Counted from the first letter of the stretch, positions 36,468 through 45,381 are shown. The stretch: 64,000 nucleotides of DNA from an uncultured Bacteroidia bacterium (GCA_943789135.1 CALSSY010000003.1:45822-109821); one strand, 5' to 3'. Notes: generated by a model not told the origin, from the sequence alone. Translations and numbers: made by a program.

Positions 36468-37913
36468 TTAAAACTTCCAACAAATAAAAAATATCATAAT
36501 TATGCCTAAACTGATAAAATTAATTGCATCGTTATTAATTCCAACAATACCAGAAACCCTATTGTTTGGCAACCCAACATCTCGCAGTTCGCCGTTGTGT
36601 TTAAATTTCTCTTGTATGCTATCTCCTAATAAACTATCAATTATACTTCCACCGAGAGCTGCTATTAACAAATCCAAAAACATTGCTAATCGTACTTCAA
36701 ACATAGTTAAGGCATAAATTGACATAATTAAACCTCCTAATAATGCCCCCAGTGTCCCAGCTAAACTGATTCCTCCCGAAAGTCCCACAGGAACCCTTTT
36801 TCCTGTTGTAATTTGAATTGGATTTTTACCCCAACGCATTCCTATTTCACTGCTCAATGTATCTCCTAAAGCTGCAGACATTACTATCAAAACCATGTAA
36901 TCCAAATCTTCACCCCCCAAATAACCACGTTCAATTAAAACGCCCTTAATCAATGCCAAAAATCCAACCCAACCGCCGTTGGCCAATACTTGCCACATAT
37001 CGCGGGGTTTGCCATGTTTACTATCGGAGTTGATATTTTTATTGATTTTAGAAGCAAGGCTTCCCAAGAGAAAGAAAATCAGTAAAGGAACCATATTAAC
37101 ATTGGCCATTACCACAACCAAAGCCAATAAAATGGCAGTGAATAAACCGTCTATCGAGAGCCATTTTTTGCGCCACACTACAAACGCGATAATGGCAACA
37201 ATAGGGATGTAATTAGCAAAAAGCGACATCAAAAATCCGAGCCGACTTATCCAAACAAGGAGCAAAAAAACCCATAGCGGCAACCAAAGATTATCGGTCC
37301 CTTTTTTACTTATTAATTCCACCATGGCCGCAGTAAGAGCAATGATAAAAAGCGAAAGTAACGCTGTGTTCAAAGAAGATCCATCATTTTTTTCAAGCAA
37401 TTGAGATCCGAATATTACAATTAATGAAAACCATGCACTTAATACAAAAGTGATGAATCCTAACCATGTTTTGCCGTTAATAGCCAGGTTCCTTATCACC
37501 CATTTTTCCGGTAGTTTTATGTATCTACCAGCAAGCGCCGATAATCCGTCGGAAACCGCTAATACTAAAAAAGAAATGGCAATAGTTTCAGATTTGCCGG
37601 GTTGAAAAAATAGCATCAATAACAATACCCAAGGAAAATAGGCAATACCCCAACTTTTACGTCCGTCGATCTCAAAGAACCCCTTAAATACCGCTATGGT
37701 TAACAGTACCGCGGCAGACAAAATAAGTATTTTAAACAACGGCAATTGAGCCTGCGGTGTTATGAAGGTGGCATGCGCAACGGCTGAAATCGCTCCGATA
37801 TGCAGAATTTTTCGGGATAAAAACACCTTATTAGGCCTTTTTACGCCCAAAAAGTGCGTTGCAACCACCAAAACAAGAATAAAGACTATATGGGTGGTGT
37901 ACAAAAAATCCAT
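36468..37913 (-). CDS. Fused phytol/prenol kinase (VTE5-like) and DUF92 phytyl-phosphate kinase (VTE6-like)
   Basis: A 481-residue integral membrane protein with two recognisable halves. The N-terminal half (about residues 1-220) has the polyprenol/phytol kinase marks LSRKILHIGAISAVAH, LAVSDGLSALAGR and NGKTWLGFITF. The C-terminal half (about 225-481) is DUF92: RDMWQVLANGGWVGF, LGDTLSSEIGMRWG, VPVGLSGGISLAGTLGALLG and the closing GIVGINNDAINF. In plants and cyanobacteria VTE5 makes phytyl phosphate with CTP, and VTE6 (DUF92) makes phytyl diphosphate. The fusion would therefore do both salvage steps in the inner membrane. Start codons of this gene and the VTE2-like prenyltransferase are only 43 bases apart, facing away, so they probably share a control region. 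The prenol substrate is inferred. Confidence 0.82.
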   Translation of the reverse strand: MDFLYTTHIVFILVLVVATHFLGVKRPNKVFLSRKILHIGAISAVAHATFITPQAQLPLFKILILSAAVLLTIAVFKGFFEIDGRKSWGIAYFPWVLLLMLFFQPGKSETIAISFLVLAVSDGLSALAGRYIKLPEKWVIRNLAINGKTWLGFITFVLSAWFSLIVIFGSQLLEKNDGSSLNTALLSLFIIALTAAMVELISKKGTDNLWLPLWVFLLLVWISRLGFLMSLFANYIPIVAIIAFVVWRKKWLSIDGLFTAILLALVVVMANVNMVPLLIFFLLGSLASKINKNINSDSKHGKPRDMWQVLANGGWVGFLALIKGVLIERGYLGGEDLDYMVLIVMSAALGDTLSSEIGMRWGKNPIQITTGKRVPVGLSGGISLAGTLGALLGGLIMSIYALTMFEVRLAMFLDLLIAALGGSIIDSLLGDSIQEKFKHNGELRDVGLPNNRVSGIVGINNDAINFISLGIIMIFFICWKF

Positions 37914-37956
37914 TTAGACAAAGTTGCGAAGATTAACCGAACTTTGTTTGAGATAT

Positions 37957-38922
37957 ATGCAAAAGTTTTTGAGCTTGTGGCGTTTTTCGCGGCCCCATAC
38001 TATAATTGGTAGTAGCATCAGTGTATTTTGCTTGTTTGCTTATGCCGCATTGACCCTAAACGCATTGGGTCCCACCATAAATGGCATTCGTCCCCAATTA
38101 ATGATGAATGATGTAAATGTGTTTGTCATATCGTTGATCGCCGCAATAGCTTGCAATATTTTTATAACCGGTTTAAATCAAATAACCGATATAGAAATTG
38201 ACCGAATCAACAAACCTAACTTACCATTAATTACTGGGGAAATCAGTTCTGCTGAAGCTAAAAAATGGGTGGTTTTAGCTTTGGTAACTGCCATATCTTT
38301 ATCTTTCTATTTATCCGTTTTTTACGGCTCACTTATAAGCTTTATCAGCTTTTTAGGTTGGGCGTATTCCGCGCCTCCCATTCGATTTAAACGTTATCAT
38401 ATTTGGGCCGCTTCCGCAATTGCTTTGGTGCGCGGACCACTGGTTAATATCGGAATAGCCTTGCACTTTCTACGTTCAATTGGGGGAACCTTTTCTCATT
38501 TAAATATATTAGAAACCTTAGCCCTGCCTTTCAGATTCGAAGTCGGCGTTTGGATGATTCCTTTGACTTTATTCATCAGTGCTTTCAGTTTGGGAATCGC
38601 TTGGTTTAAGGATTTACCGGATACAACGGGAGATTCACAACACGAAGTTGGAACCTTAGCTGTTAAAAAAGGGCGTTCATGGGCCTTTGCCTTAGGGGTT
38701 GCTATTGTCAGTTTAGCCTATGCTTTTTTGATTTTTTGGGGAATTTATTTTCACTGGGGAATCCCTTACGTATTCTTCCACATCTTGGCTTTAACGGTTT
38801 TTGCTATTTGGGTCTATCGCACCGATATAAAGGACACCGCATCCTTAAAGCGTTTTTATAAACTTTATTGGATCTTATTTTTCCTGGAGTATTTTTCATT
38901 TTTCCTGCTCATCTTTCGGTAG
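37957..38922 (+). CDS. Homogentisate prenyltransferase-like UbiA family protein (VTE2/HPT-like)
   Basis: A 321-residue membrane prenyltransferase with about nine helices; I use ATG 37957 rather than a TTG 11 codons upstream. The first Asp motif reads NQITDIEIDRINKPNLPL near residue 87, the second FKDLPDTTGD near residue 219, and SAPPIRFKRYHIWAASAI and the C-terminal YWILFFLEYFSFF agree with cyanobacterial and plant homogentisate phytyltransferases rather than with UbiA or MenA. The expected reaction is prenylation of homogentisate with phytyl or geranylgeranyl diphosphate. Placement opposite a phytol-kinase/DUF92 fusion supports a prenyl-diphosphate salvage role. The aromatic acceptor and product are not proven. 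Confidence 0.83.
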   Translation: MQKFLSLWRFSRPHTIIGSSISVFCLFAYAALTLNALGPTINGIRPQLMMNDVNVFVISLIAAIACNIFITGLNQITDIEIDRINKPNLPLITGEISSAEAKKWVVLALVTAISLSFYLSVFYGSLISFISFLGWAYSAPPIRFKRYHIWAASAIALVRGPLVNIGIALHFLRSIGGTFSHLNILETLALPFRFEVGVWMIPLTLFISAFSLGIAWFKDLPDTTGDSQHEVGTLAVKKGRSWAFALGVAIVSLAYAFLIFWGIYFHWGIPYVFFHILALTVFAIWVYRTDIKDTASLKRFYKLYWILFFLEYFSFFLLIFR

Positions 38923-38962
38923 TTGTTTATCAACATAATGGGTTAATGTGCTCGGTAAGGTA

Positions 38963-38970
38963 TAACTTTG
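38963..38970 (+). promoter_or_regulatory. Bacteroidota -7 promoter element for carB
   Basis: TAACTTTG matches TAnnTTTG and is 16 bases before the carB ATG at 38987. No exact -33 TTTG is present at the usual distance, so it is only partly supported. Confidence 0.4.
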
Positions 38971-38986
38971 CCTAATTTTTGGAAAC

Positions 38987-41809
38987 ATGCCAAAGGACAC
39001 AAGCATAAAACACGTACTTATCATTGGCAGCGGTCCGATCGTAATCGGTCAAGCCTGCGAATTCGACTATTCCGGCTCTCAAGCCGCCCGAAGTTTAAGG
39101 GAAGAAGGCATCACGGTTTCTCTAATCAATAGCAATCCCGCTACGATTATGACCGACAAAATCAATGCCGATCACGTTTATTTATGGCCTCTTACAGCAA
39201 AGAGTATTGAAAAAATATTGGAAGAAAACCCAGATATAGATGCGGTACTTCCAACCATGGGTGGACAAACGGCTTTGAACTTAGCAAAAGAGGTTGATGA
39301 GCTGGGCATTTTTGATCGTTACAACGTTCGCATTATTGGTGTTAATATCGAGGCAATCGACAAAATGGAGGACCGTGAAAAGTTCCGCCAACTAATGGTT
39401 GAACTTGGAGTTGGAGTAGCCCCTAGCCAAGTGGCTAACAGTTATTTAGAGGGGAAAGAAATTGCTCAACGAATTGGTTTTCCGTTGGTAATACGCCCGA
39501 GTTATACCTTGGGTGGAACCGGTGGTGCTTTTGTTCATAAAAAAGAAGACTTTGATAAGCTATTAATCCGCGGACTTGAAGCAAGCCCTGTTCATGAAGT
39601 ATTGGTAGAAAAGGCCGTTTTAGGTTGGAAAGAATACGAATTGGAATTATTGCGCGATGGCAAAGACGACATTGCTGTAATCTGTACCATAGAAAACTTC
39701 GACCCAATGGGTGTTCATACAGGAGATAGCATTACGGTTGCACCTGCAATGACTCTAAGCGATACCACCTTCCAGCGCATGCGTGATATGGCTTTCAAAA
39801 TGATGCGCTCCATGGGTAATTTTGCTGGAGGTTGTAATGTGCAATTTTCCGTTAATCCAGAAGATGAAGAAATCATTGCCATTGAGATCAATCCACGTGT
39901 AAGTAGAAGTTCAGCACTTGCCTCTAAAGCTACGGGTTATCCCATTGCTAAAATCGCCGCAAAACTTGCGATTGGTTATTATCTAGATGAATTAAAAAAC
40001 CCGGTTACACAAACAACCAGTGCCTTTTTTGAGCCTGCAATCGATTATGTAATCGTTAAGATTCCTCGTTGGAATTTCGATAAATTCCATGGATCCAATA
40101 AAGAGTTAGGCTTACAAATGAAAAGTGTTGGAGAGGTTATGGCTATCGGTCGTAGTTTCCAAGAAGCACTTCAAAAAGCTTGTCAGAGTTTAGAAATTGG
40201 CAGACACGGATTGGGTGCTGATGGAAAAGGAAATAGAAATTTAGAAGAACTGGTTCACGGAATGGAACATCCAAGCTGGAACCGATTATTTTACATCCAC
40301 GACGCCATTTCCCTTGGTGTTCCTATCACCTCGATTCAGAAACTTACCGGTATAGACCGTTGGTTCTTGGAACAAATACACGAAGTCGTAAAAACCGAGA
40401 ATGAAATTCGTCGCTACAGCATCGATAACATCCCTCAAGAACTCATAAAAGTTGCTAAAGAAAAAGGGTTCTCCGATATACAACTCGCTTGGTTAATGGG
40501 TGGAAACACAACCGAAGAGGATGTATACAATAAACGTCGGGCGCTTGGTATAAAACGTGTTTACAAAATGGTAGATACCTGTAGCGCGGAGTTTCCATCA
40601 CCTACAAACTACTATTATTCCACCTTCGAAGAAGAAAGCGAAAGCGCATCCTCCGAAAAGAAAAAAATCATTGTTTTAGGAAGCGGTCCAAACCGTATAG
40701 GTCAAGGTATTGAATTTGACTATAGTTGTGTACACGGTATTTTAGCAGCGCGTGAAGCGGGTTATGAAGCGATCATGTTGAATTGCAATCCCGAAACCGT
40801 GAGTACCGACTTTGACATGGCCGATAAATTGTATTTTGAGCCTGTTTATTGGGAACATCTCTGGGAGTTAATTGAACACGAAAAACCAGAGGGCGTAGTG
40901 GTTCAATTGGGAGGTCAAACAGCCTTAAAACTTGCCGAAAAACTACATGAAAAAGGAATCAAAATTATTGGTACCGATTTCAACGATATGGATGTTGCCG
41001 AAGACCGCGGAAGATTCAGTGATCTTCTGGCTGAACTAGATATTCCATACCCTAAATACGGGGTTGCTTTGAATGCAGATGAAGCAATAAAAATAGCAAA
41101 CGAAGTTGGCTATCCTGTTTTAGTTCGTCCAAGTTATGTGTTGGGTGGTCAGGGTATGGTAATCGTTATCAACGATGAAGATTTAGAAAATGCCGTTATC
41201 AAATTACTAGGTGATTTACCTGGTAATCGCGTGTTGATTGACCACTTCCTAGATCGCGCAGAAGAAGCAGAAAGTGATTGTATTTCAGATGGCAAGGATG
41301 TACACATAATTGGTATCATGGAGCATATAGAACCTGCAGGTATTCATAGTGGTGATAGTAGTGCTGTATTGCCTCCGTTTACGTTAAGCGAACACGCAAA
41401 ATCTAAAATTGAGGAATACACCAAAAAAATAGCCTTAGCTTTAAATGTAAAAGGCCTATTGAATATTCAATTTGCGATAAAAAATGATGATGTATACGTG
41501 ATTGAAGCCAATCCAAGAGCTTCAAGAACCGTTCCCTTTATCTGCAAAGCCTATGATGTTCCTTATGTCAATTATGCCATGAAGGTTATGTTGGGTGTAA
41601 ACAAGGTAAGTGATTTCATAATTCCTGAGCGTCCAGCAGGATGGGCAATTAAACAGCCCGTTTTCAGTTTTGATAAATTCCCTAATGTGAATCGCGAATT
41701 AGGTCCTGAAATGAAAAGTACAGGAGAAGCAATCTTCTTTATTAAAGATTTGAAAGACCCTGAATTCAGAGAACTGGTAAAACAAAAAAGTATGTATTTA
41801 AGTCGTTAA
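38987..41809 (+). CDS. carB: Carbamoyl-phosphate synthase large subunit (short form)
   Basis: A 940-residue cytosolic synthase making carbamoyl phosphate for pyrimidines and arginine. Both ATP-grasp halves are present: VLIIGSGPIVIGQACEFDYS at residue 10 and IIVLGSGPNRIGQGIEFDYS near 560, with EINPRVSRSSALASKATGYP and EANPRASRTVPFICKAYDVP closing each half, and the oligomerisation region between. The protein ends at KQKSMYLSR, about 130 residues short of the ~1,070-residue E. coli form, so the C-terminal MGS-like allosteric domain is absent. Ornithine and UMP regulation would then be lost. The frame is intact and a terminator follows, so the short end looks genuine. carA is not in the window. 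Confidence 0.95.
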   Translation: MPKDTSIKHVLIIGSGPIVIGQACEFDYSGSQAARSLREEGITVSLINSNPATIMTDKINADHVYLWPLTAKSIEKILEENPDIDAVLPTMGGQTALNLAKEVDELGIFDRYNVRIIGVNIEAIDKMEDREKFRQLMVELGVGVAPSQVANSYLEGKEIAQRIGFPLVIRPSYTLGGTGGAFVHKKEDFDKLLIRGLEASPVHEVLVEKAVLGWKEYELELLRDGKDDIAVICTIENFDPMGVHTGDSITVAPAMTLSDTTFQRMRDMAFKMMRSMGNFAGGCNVQFSVNPEDEEIIAIEINPRVSRSSALASKATGYPIAKIAAKLAIGYYLDELKNPVTQTTSAFFEPAIDYVIVKIPRWNFDKFHGSNKELGLQMKSVGEVMAIGRSFQEALQKACQSLEIGRHGLGADGKGNRNLEELVHGMEHPSWNRLFYIHDAISLGVPITSIQKLTGIDRWFLEQIHEVVKTENEIRRYSIDNIPQELIKVAKEKGFSDIQLAWLMGGNTTEEDVYNKRRALGIKRVYKMVDTCSAEFPSPTNYYYSTFEEESESASSEKKKIIVLGSGPNRIGQGIEFDYSCVHGILAAREAGYEAIMLNCNPETVSTDFDMADKLYFEPVYWEHLWELIEHEKPEGVVVQLGGQTALKLAEKLHEKGIKIIGTDFNDMDVAEDRGRFSDLLAELDIPYPKYGVALNADEAIKIANEVGYPVLVRPSYVLGGQGMVIVINDEDLENAVIKLLGDLPGNRVLIDHFLDRAEEAESDCISDGKDVHIIGIMEHIEPAGIHSGDSSAVLPPFTLSEHAKSKIEEYTKKIALALNVKGLLNIQFAIKNDDVYVIEANPRASRTVPFICKAYDVPYVNYAMKVMLGVNKVSDFIIPERPAGWAIKQPVFSFDKFPNVNRELGPEMKSTGEAIFFIKDLKDPEFRELVKQKSMYLSR

Positions 41810-41835
41810 GCAACTGTTTACGACGTTTTATCGAT

Positions 41836-41863
41836 AAAGGCGGCACATGTTAGTGCCGCCTTT
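41836..41863 (+). terminator. Terminator after carB
   Basis: A perfect AAAGGCGGCAC...GTGCCGCCTTT inverted repeat with a six-base loop, 26 bases after the carB stop. The downstream U tract is short, so it may also act as an mRNA 3' stabiliser. Confidence 0.72.
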
Positions 41864-41903
41864 AAACTTTTGGGGAGAATCTGTCGTCAAATAAGTAAAG
41901 ACC

Positions 41904-42281
41904 ATGAAAAACTTACTTCTATTAAGTGCATTAACCCTTTCCGGAATGGCGGGTGCACAAACCGAACAAACAAAAAGAACGCCTAAAAGTGCGGAGGAAA
42001 AAGCGGCAATCATGACCAAAAAGATGACCGAAAACCTAAAACTAACGCCTGAACAAGTGGCTAAAATCGAACCTGAAAATTTAGCGTTTTTCCAACAACA
42101 GGAAGCCCACCAAGAACAAATGAAAGCATTGAGAGATCAACACAAAATGCAGGCAGAACAACACAAAGAAAAAATCAAAGCGATTTTAACGCCAGAACAA
42201 CAGAAGAAGGCAGAAAAAATGATGAATAAAAGAAAAGAAAAACGCCACAAGAGAATGGAGCGTAGAATGAACCGAGATTAA
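41904..42281 (+). CDS. Small exported Spy/LTXXQ-like basic protein
   Basis: A 125-residue exported protein with signal peptide MKNLLLLSALTLSGMAGA-Q. The mature part is all helix and highly charged, with two LTPEQ motifs (LKLTPEQVAKIEP and AILTPEQQKKAEK) as in the Spy/CpxP/LTXXQ class of periplasmic chaperones, and a very basic tail (KEKRHKRMERRMNRD). Probably a periplasmic stress or metal-responsive chaperone-like protein. It forms a single-gene unit between two terminators. Confidence 0.72.
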   Translation: MKNLLLLSALTLSGMAGAQTEQTKRTPKSAEEKAAIMTKKMTENLKLTPEQVAKIEPENLAFFQQQEAHQEQMKALRDQHKMQAEQHKEKIKAILTPEQQKKAEKMMNKRKEKRHKRMERRMNRD

Positions 42282-42286
42282 CCAAC

Positions 42287-42320
42287 AAAAAGGGCTGTGA
42301 ATAATCACAGCCCTTTTTTT
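42287..42320. terminator. Bidirectional terminator between the Spy-like gene and ricT
   Basis: AAAAAGGGCTGTGA pairs with TCACAGCCCTTTTT around an ATAA loop. A and T runs on both sides serve both convergent genes; the T-run overlaps the ricT stop codon. Confidence 0.85.
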
Positions 42321-43923
42321 ATGCATCACTACTTGGCGTATCAGAACTTGGGGGTGGTGTACCCTTGTCTCTATTATTATTGCGATTTCGGTTCCTGTTA
42401 TTATTAGGTCTACGTTTATCGCCGTTTTGGCCTTCAGCCCGCGGTGGTCTCTGTGAGTTATCACCCTCTCCTTTTGGTGTTGAAGGAGCGCCTTCTCCAC
42501 GTGGTTTGTAACCCTCTAGTTTGGGACCTCCCTCGCGATTGGTATTGCGACCTCGATCGTTGTTATTGCGGTTTTCAGGATTGCCACCGTTAGGGCGGGG
42601 ACCTCTCTCGCGATTTCTATTATCGTTATTTCGGCGGTTTTCTGTATTCCCCCCCTCTGGACGCGGGCCACTCTCGCGATTTCTGTTTTCAGATGGGCCT
42701 CTATTTTCGGCATTACCTCCTTCTGGACGTGGGCCTCTTCTATCTCTATTTTGGTTGTTACGACGCTTGTTCCGATCTTTATTATTGCGATTGTTTCTGT
42801 TTCTATCTAGATCCTTGAATTCGTCGTCTTTTAACAATTCTGAATTATCAATAAAGTCGTTATTATCGTCTTCGATGACTTTTTCTAAAACAGCATTTGC
42901 TGCGGCCATATCGGTTAATGGTGGTGCTTGCTCGCCATTGCGATTCTTTTCCATTAACTCGTTAACCGTGTCTACGTGCAAAGGAATCCAGTTTGGCGTT
43001 TCATCATACGCAAACCACATCAATCGTTTTAGAATGTCTGTTTTACGCGCATATGCCGTTCCTGATACCGTGTCGATTTTAACCACTTTGGCCTTTGGAA
43101 AGCTTTCTATTGCCTCCAAATAAGTATCCAACTCATAATTCAAACAACATTTCAAACGACCACATTGGCCTGCTAGTTTTTCCATGTTGATGGATAGGTT
43201 TTGAGTACGAGCGGCACCGGTTGAAACTTGTTTGTAATCGGTTAGCCAAGAAGAGCAACACAACTCCCTACCGCACACACCTATACCGCCTAGTCTTGAA
43301 GCTTCTTCGCGATAGCTAATGTGGCGCATTTCGATCTTCACACGGAACTCTTCTGCGTATTTCTTGATTAATTCACGAAAATCCACTCTTGTTTCCGCCG
43401 TGTAGAAAAAGATAACTTTTCTACCGTCTCCTTGAAGTTCGATATCTGAAATTTTCATGCTCAAGTTGAGTCCAAACGCTATTGTCCTCGCTCTTTCCAG
43501 CATGTCGTCTTCTTTAGCCTTTGCTTCGTGATAACGTTCCATGTCGCGCTCGGTTGCCACACGTTGAACGGTTCTCATTTCTTCGTCGTCTTCTCGAACA
43601 CGATACTTTTTCAATTGTAATCGCACGATTTCTCCGGTTGCAGAAACGGTTCCAATATCAAATCCTACTGAACTTTCTACAACTACGTAATCGCCAGTAA
43701 ATAAATCTATTAATTGACTGTTTCGGAAGAATTCTTTTCTACTTCCTTTAAAACGCACCTCTACAATATCAAATGGCTTTTGCCCATCTGGCAAGTCCAT
43801 ATCTTTAAACCAATCGTATACATTGAGAGCGTTACAGCCATCCGTGCCACAGGTACCGTTGCTCTTACACCCAGCGGGCGAACAACTTCCTCCTGATTTA
43901 GTTCCACATGATGAACAACCCAT
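42319..43923 (-). CDS. ricT: PSP1/RicT-family Fe-S regulatory protein with long Arg/Asn-rich tail
   Basis: A 534-residue cytosolic protein. The N-terminus is Cys-rich (Cys at 3, 6, 14, 19, 25 and 30), a likely metal or Fe-S site. The PSP1 domain covers about residues 50-290, with GVCGRELCCSSWL and GQCGRLKCCLNYE carrying the family cysteines. RicT (YaaT) in Bacillus forms an Fe-S complex with RicA and RicF that modulates RNase Y and phosphorelay; in Bacteroidota the role is less defined. The last ~170 residues are disordered, Arg/Asn/Gly-rich and partly in ~22-residue repeats (GPRPEGGNxENR), likely RNA-binding. The core assignment is solid. Confidence 0.85.
   Translation of the reverse strand: MGCSSCGTKSGGSCSPAGCKSNGTCGTDGCNALNVYDWFKDMDLPDGQKPFDIVEVRFKGSRKEFFRNSQLIDLFTGDYVVVESSVGFDIGTVSATGEIVRLQLKKYRVREDDEEMRTVQRVATERDMERYHEAKAKEDDMLERARTIAFGLNLSMKISDIELQGDGRKVIFFYTAETRVDFRELIKKYAEEFRVKIEMRHISYREEASRLGGIGVCGRELCCSSWLTDYKQVSTGAARTQNLSINMEKLAGQCGRLKCCLNYELDTYLEAIESFPKAKVVKIDTVSGTAYARKTDILKRLMWFAYDETPNWIPLHVDTVNELMEKNRNGEQAPPLTDMAAANAVLEKVIEDDNNDFIDNSELLKDDEFKDLDRNRNNRNNKDRNKRRNNQNRDRRGPRPEGGNAENRGPSENRNRESGPRPEGGNTENRRNNDNRNRERGPRPNGGNPENRNNNDRGRNTNREGGPKLEGYKPRGEGAPSTPKGEGDNSQRPPRAEGQNGDKRRPNNNRNRNRNNNRDKGTPPPSSDTPSSDA
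42520..42745 (-). repeat. Imperfect ~66-base coding repeats in the ricT tail
   Basis: Three to four imperfect copies of a unit encoding GPRPEGGNxENR followed by an Asn/Arg/Glu-rich spacer. They extend the disordered C-terminus of the PSP1/RicT protein and are prone to copy-number change. Confidence 0.65.
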
Positions 43924-43985
43924 ATTTTTCGTTTTATAGTTTTAAGGTAACCCAACAAAATTACGAGAAGTGGAGGAGCTTTTGA

Positions 43986-44448
43986 CTAAACGATTTCCTT
44001 TTCCTTGAACACCCAGAGTTTTTGTCCGATAAAGTTTACGACCATACCAACAATTGTGGCAAAAATCACGGCGAAAAACTTGTCAATTTTCACAGCGAAA
44101 ATGGGCATATTCAAGGTTTCTTTGGGATAATCGAGGTTAAGAATCAGCTCTGCGTTTGGAAGAACAACAAGAAAAATCTCATTAGAAATTACATTCATAA
44201 TTCCACTAACCGCATAAAGCATCACGTATTTGGCCAAGCGTTTATTATCACGGTCTTTTTGACCCCAGGTCCAAGCCTTATTCAACTGATAATTCAGAAT
44301 TGTAGCCAAAACTATAGCTGTACTTTTAGCTATGTAAGTAGGTACAAACTGCGATAAGGCATAATAAATACTTAAATCGAGGAAAAAAGAAAGTCCCTCC
44401 AACTATACCAAATTTGGTTAACGCGATATACGTTTTGCTCGAAATCAA
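43986..44448 (-). pseudogene. GtrA-like membrane protein, one frameshift
   Basis: A GtrA/DPMS-type protein of four helices that moves or aids polyprenyl-linked sugars in surface polysaccharide modification. The first frame, possibly starting at TTG 44448, reads YIALTKFGIVGGTFFF; the second (ending 43986) reads FLDLSIYYALSQFVP, then ATILNYQLNKAWTW, a GtrA hallmark, and the last helix ending NFIGQKLWVF. They join if one base is removed from the six-base run at 44383-44388, giving about 153 residues. The next upstream gene ends only seven bases before this start. GtrA identity is good; the break may be an error. Confidence 0.72.
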
Positions 44449-44454
44449 ACTTCT

Positions 44455-45381
44455 CTAATTTTGAATTAGGTAATTGCCATCAAAGGTAATATCTAATCCT
44501 AATTTTAGGGCTATATTTTCTGATTCATGTCCGCAAGGCAAGCCCCAAATCAAAGGTTTGTTGTAATATTTACAAAAATCCAGAATGATTTCTTTTGCAT
44601 TTTTTCCAAAAGGAACCGCGTTATCATGCATATCACACATGCTTCCCACCAAAACCGCAACCGCCTGTTGCAACACTCCTGACAAGTTTAATGCTTGCAT
44701 CATCCTATCTATGTGGTAAACATATTCATCAAGGTCTTCCAAGAAAAGTATAAAAGGTTCCTTAGGGGGGGTTGATCCCGAAGCCAGCATCGCATATATC
44801 ATGCTCAGGTTTCCACCCCATAATGGCGCTGTAAACCGATCACCGTAGGCTCTTGTCTGATGCACCCAAAAGGGGGTTTGATCGCTTTCTTGGTCTTCAA
44901 TTTTAATTGTAATACTTTCTCCTTTTAGTGAAGCAGATAATTGAGCGCGTGAGCGAATTGAACATTTCTCTTCAGACTCAAATTGCATGGCCATAGGTCC
45001 GTGTAAACTAACCAAGCCTTTTTCATTCAATGTGAAATGTAGCGCACAGATATCTGAAAAACCCACCCACCATTTGGGCATCCCCACAAAATCTAACTTT
45101 CGCAATTCAGATACCAATTGCATTGTACCATACCCTCCACGAGCACAAAAAACAGCTTTAATGCTCGGTTCTTGTAGTGCCCATTGTATATCCTCTAAGC
45201 GTTGGTTTGTAGTGCCTCCTAATTGTGCTTTTGCTGCACCAAGATTGGGTGCCGTTTTTAATTTCCACCCATTAGCTTCTACCCAGTCTTGAAAATTCTT
45301 CAAGGCTGTCATTTCCATATATCGAGCAGGAGAAATTAGTGCAACTGTATCTCCTAGGTTTAAATAGGCGGGGGTGATCAC
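44455..45381 (-). CDS. LD-carboxypeptidase (peptidase family S66)
   Basis: A 308-residue cytosolic serine peptidase that releases the terminal D-Ala from murein tetrapeptides during peptidoglycan recycling. Seen: DTVALISPARYME at the N-terminus, FCARGGYGTMQLV near residue 80, the nucleophile Ser in VGFSDICALHF (residue 109), and the later FLEDLDEYVYHIDRMMQAL and GLPCGHESENIALKLG (catalytic His region). Length fits LdcA. The upstream lipoprotein gene overlaps its start in ATGA fashion, suggesting translational coupling. Confidence 0.9.
   Translation of the reverse strand: MITPAYLNLGDTVALISPARYMEMTALKNFQDWVEANGWKLKTAPNLGAAKAQLGGTTNQRLEDIQWALQEPSIKAVFCARGGYGTMQLVSELRKLDFVGMPKWWVGFSDICALHFTLNEKGLVSLHGPMAMQFESEEKCSIRSRAQLSASLKGESITIKIEDQESDQTPFWVHQTRAYGDRFTAPLWGGNLSMIYAMLASGSTPPKEPFILFLEDLDEYVYHIDRMMQALNLSGVLQQAVAVLVGSMCDMHDNAVPFGKNAKEIILDFCKYYNKPLIWGLPCGHESENIALKLGLDITFDGNYLIQN

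Noticed and set aside
42521..43123. 200-codon plus-strand frame opposite ricT
   Set aside because: It is the complement of the low-complexity Arg/Asn-rich tail, with Leu/Ser/Arg-rich composition and no homology signal.
44022..44357. 111-codon plus-strand frame opposite gtrA
   Set aside because: The minus strand encodes a recognisable GtrA membrane protein over the same bases.
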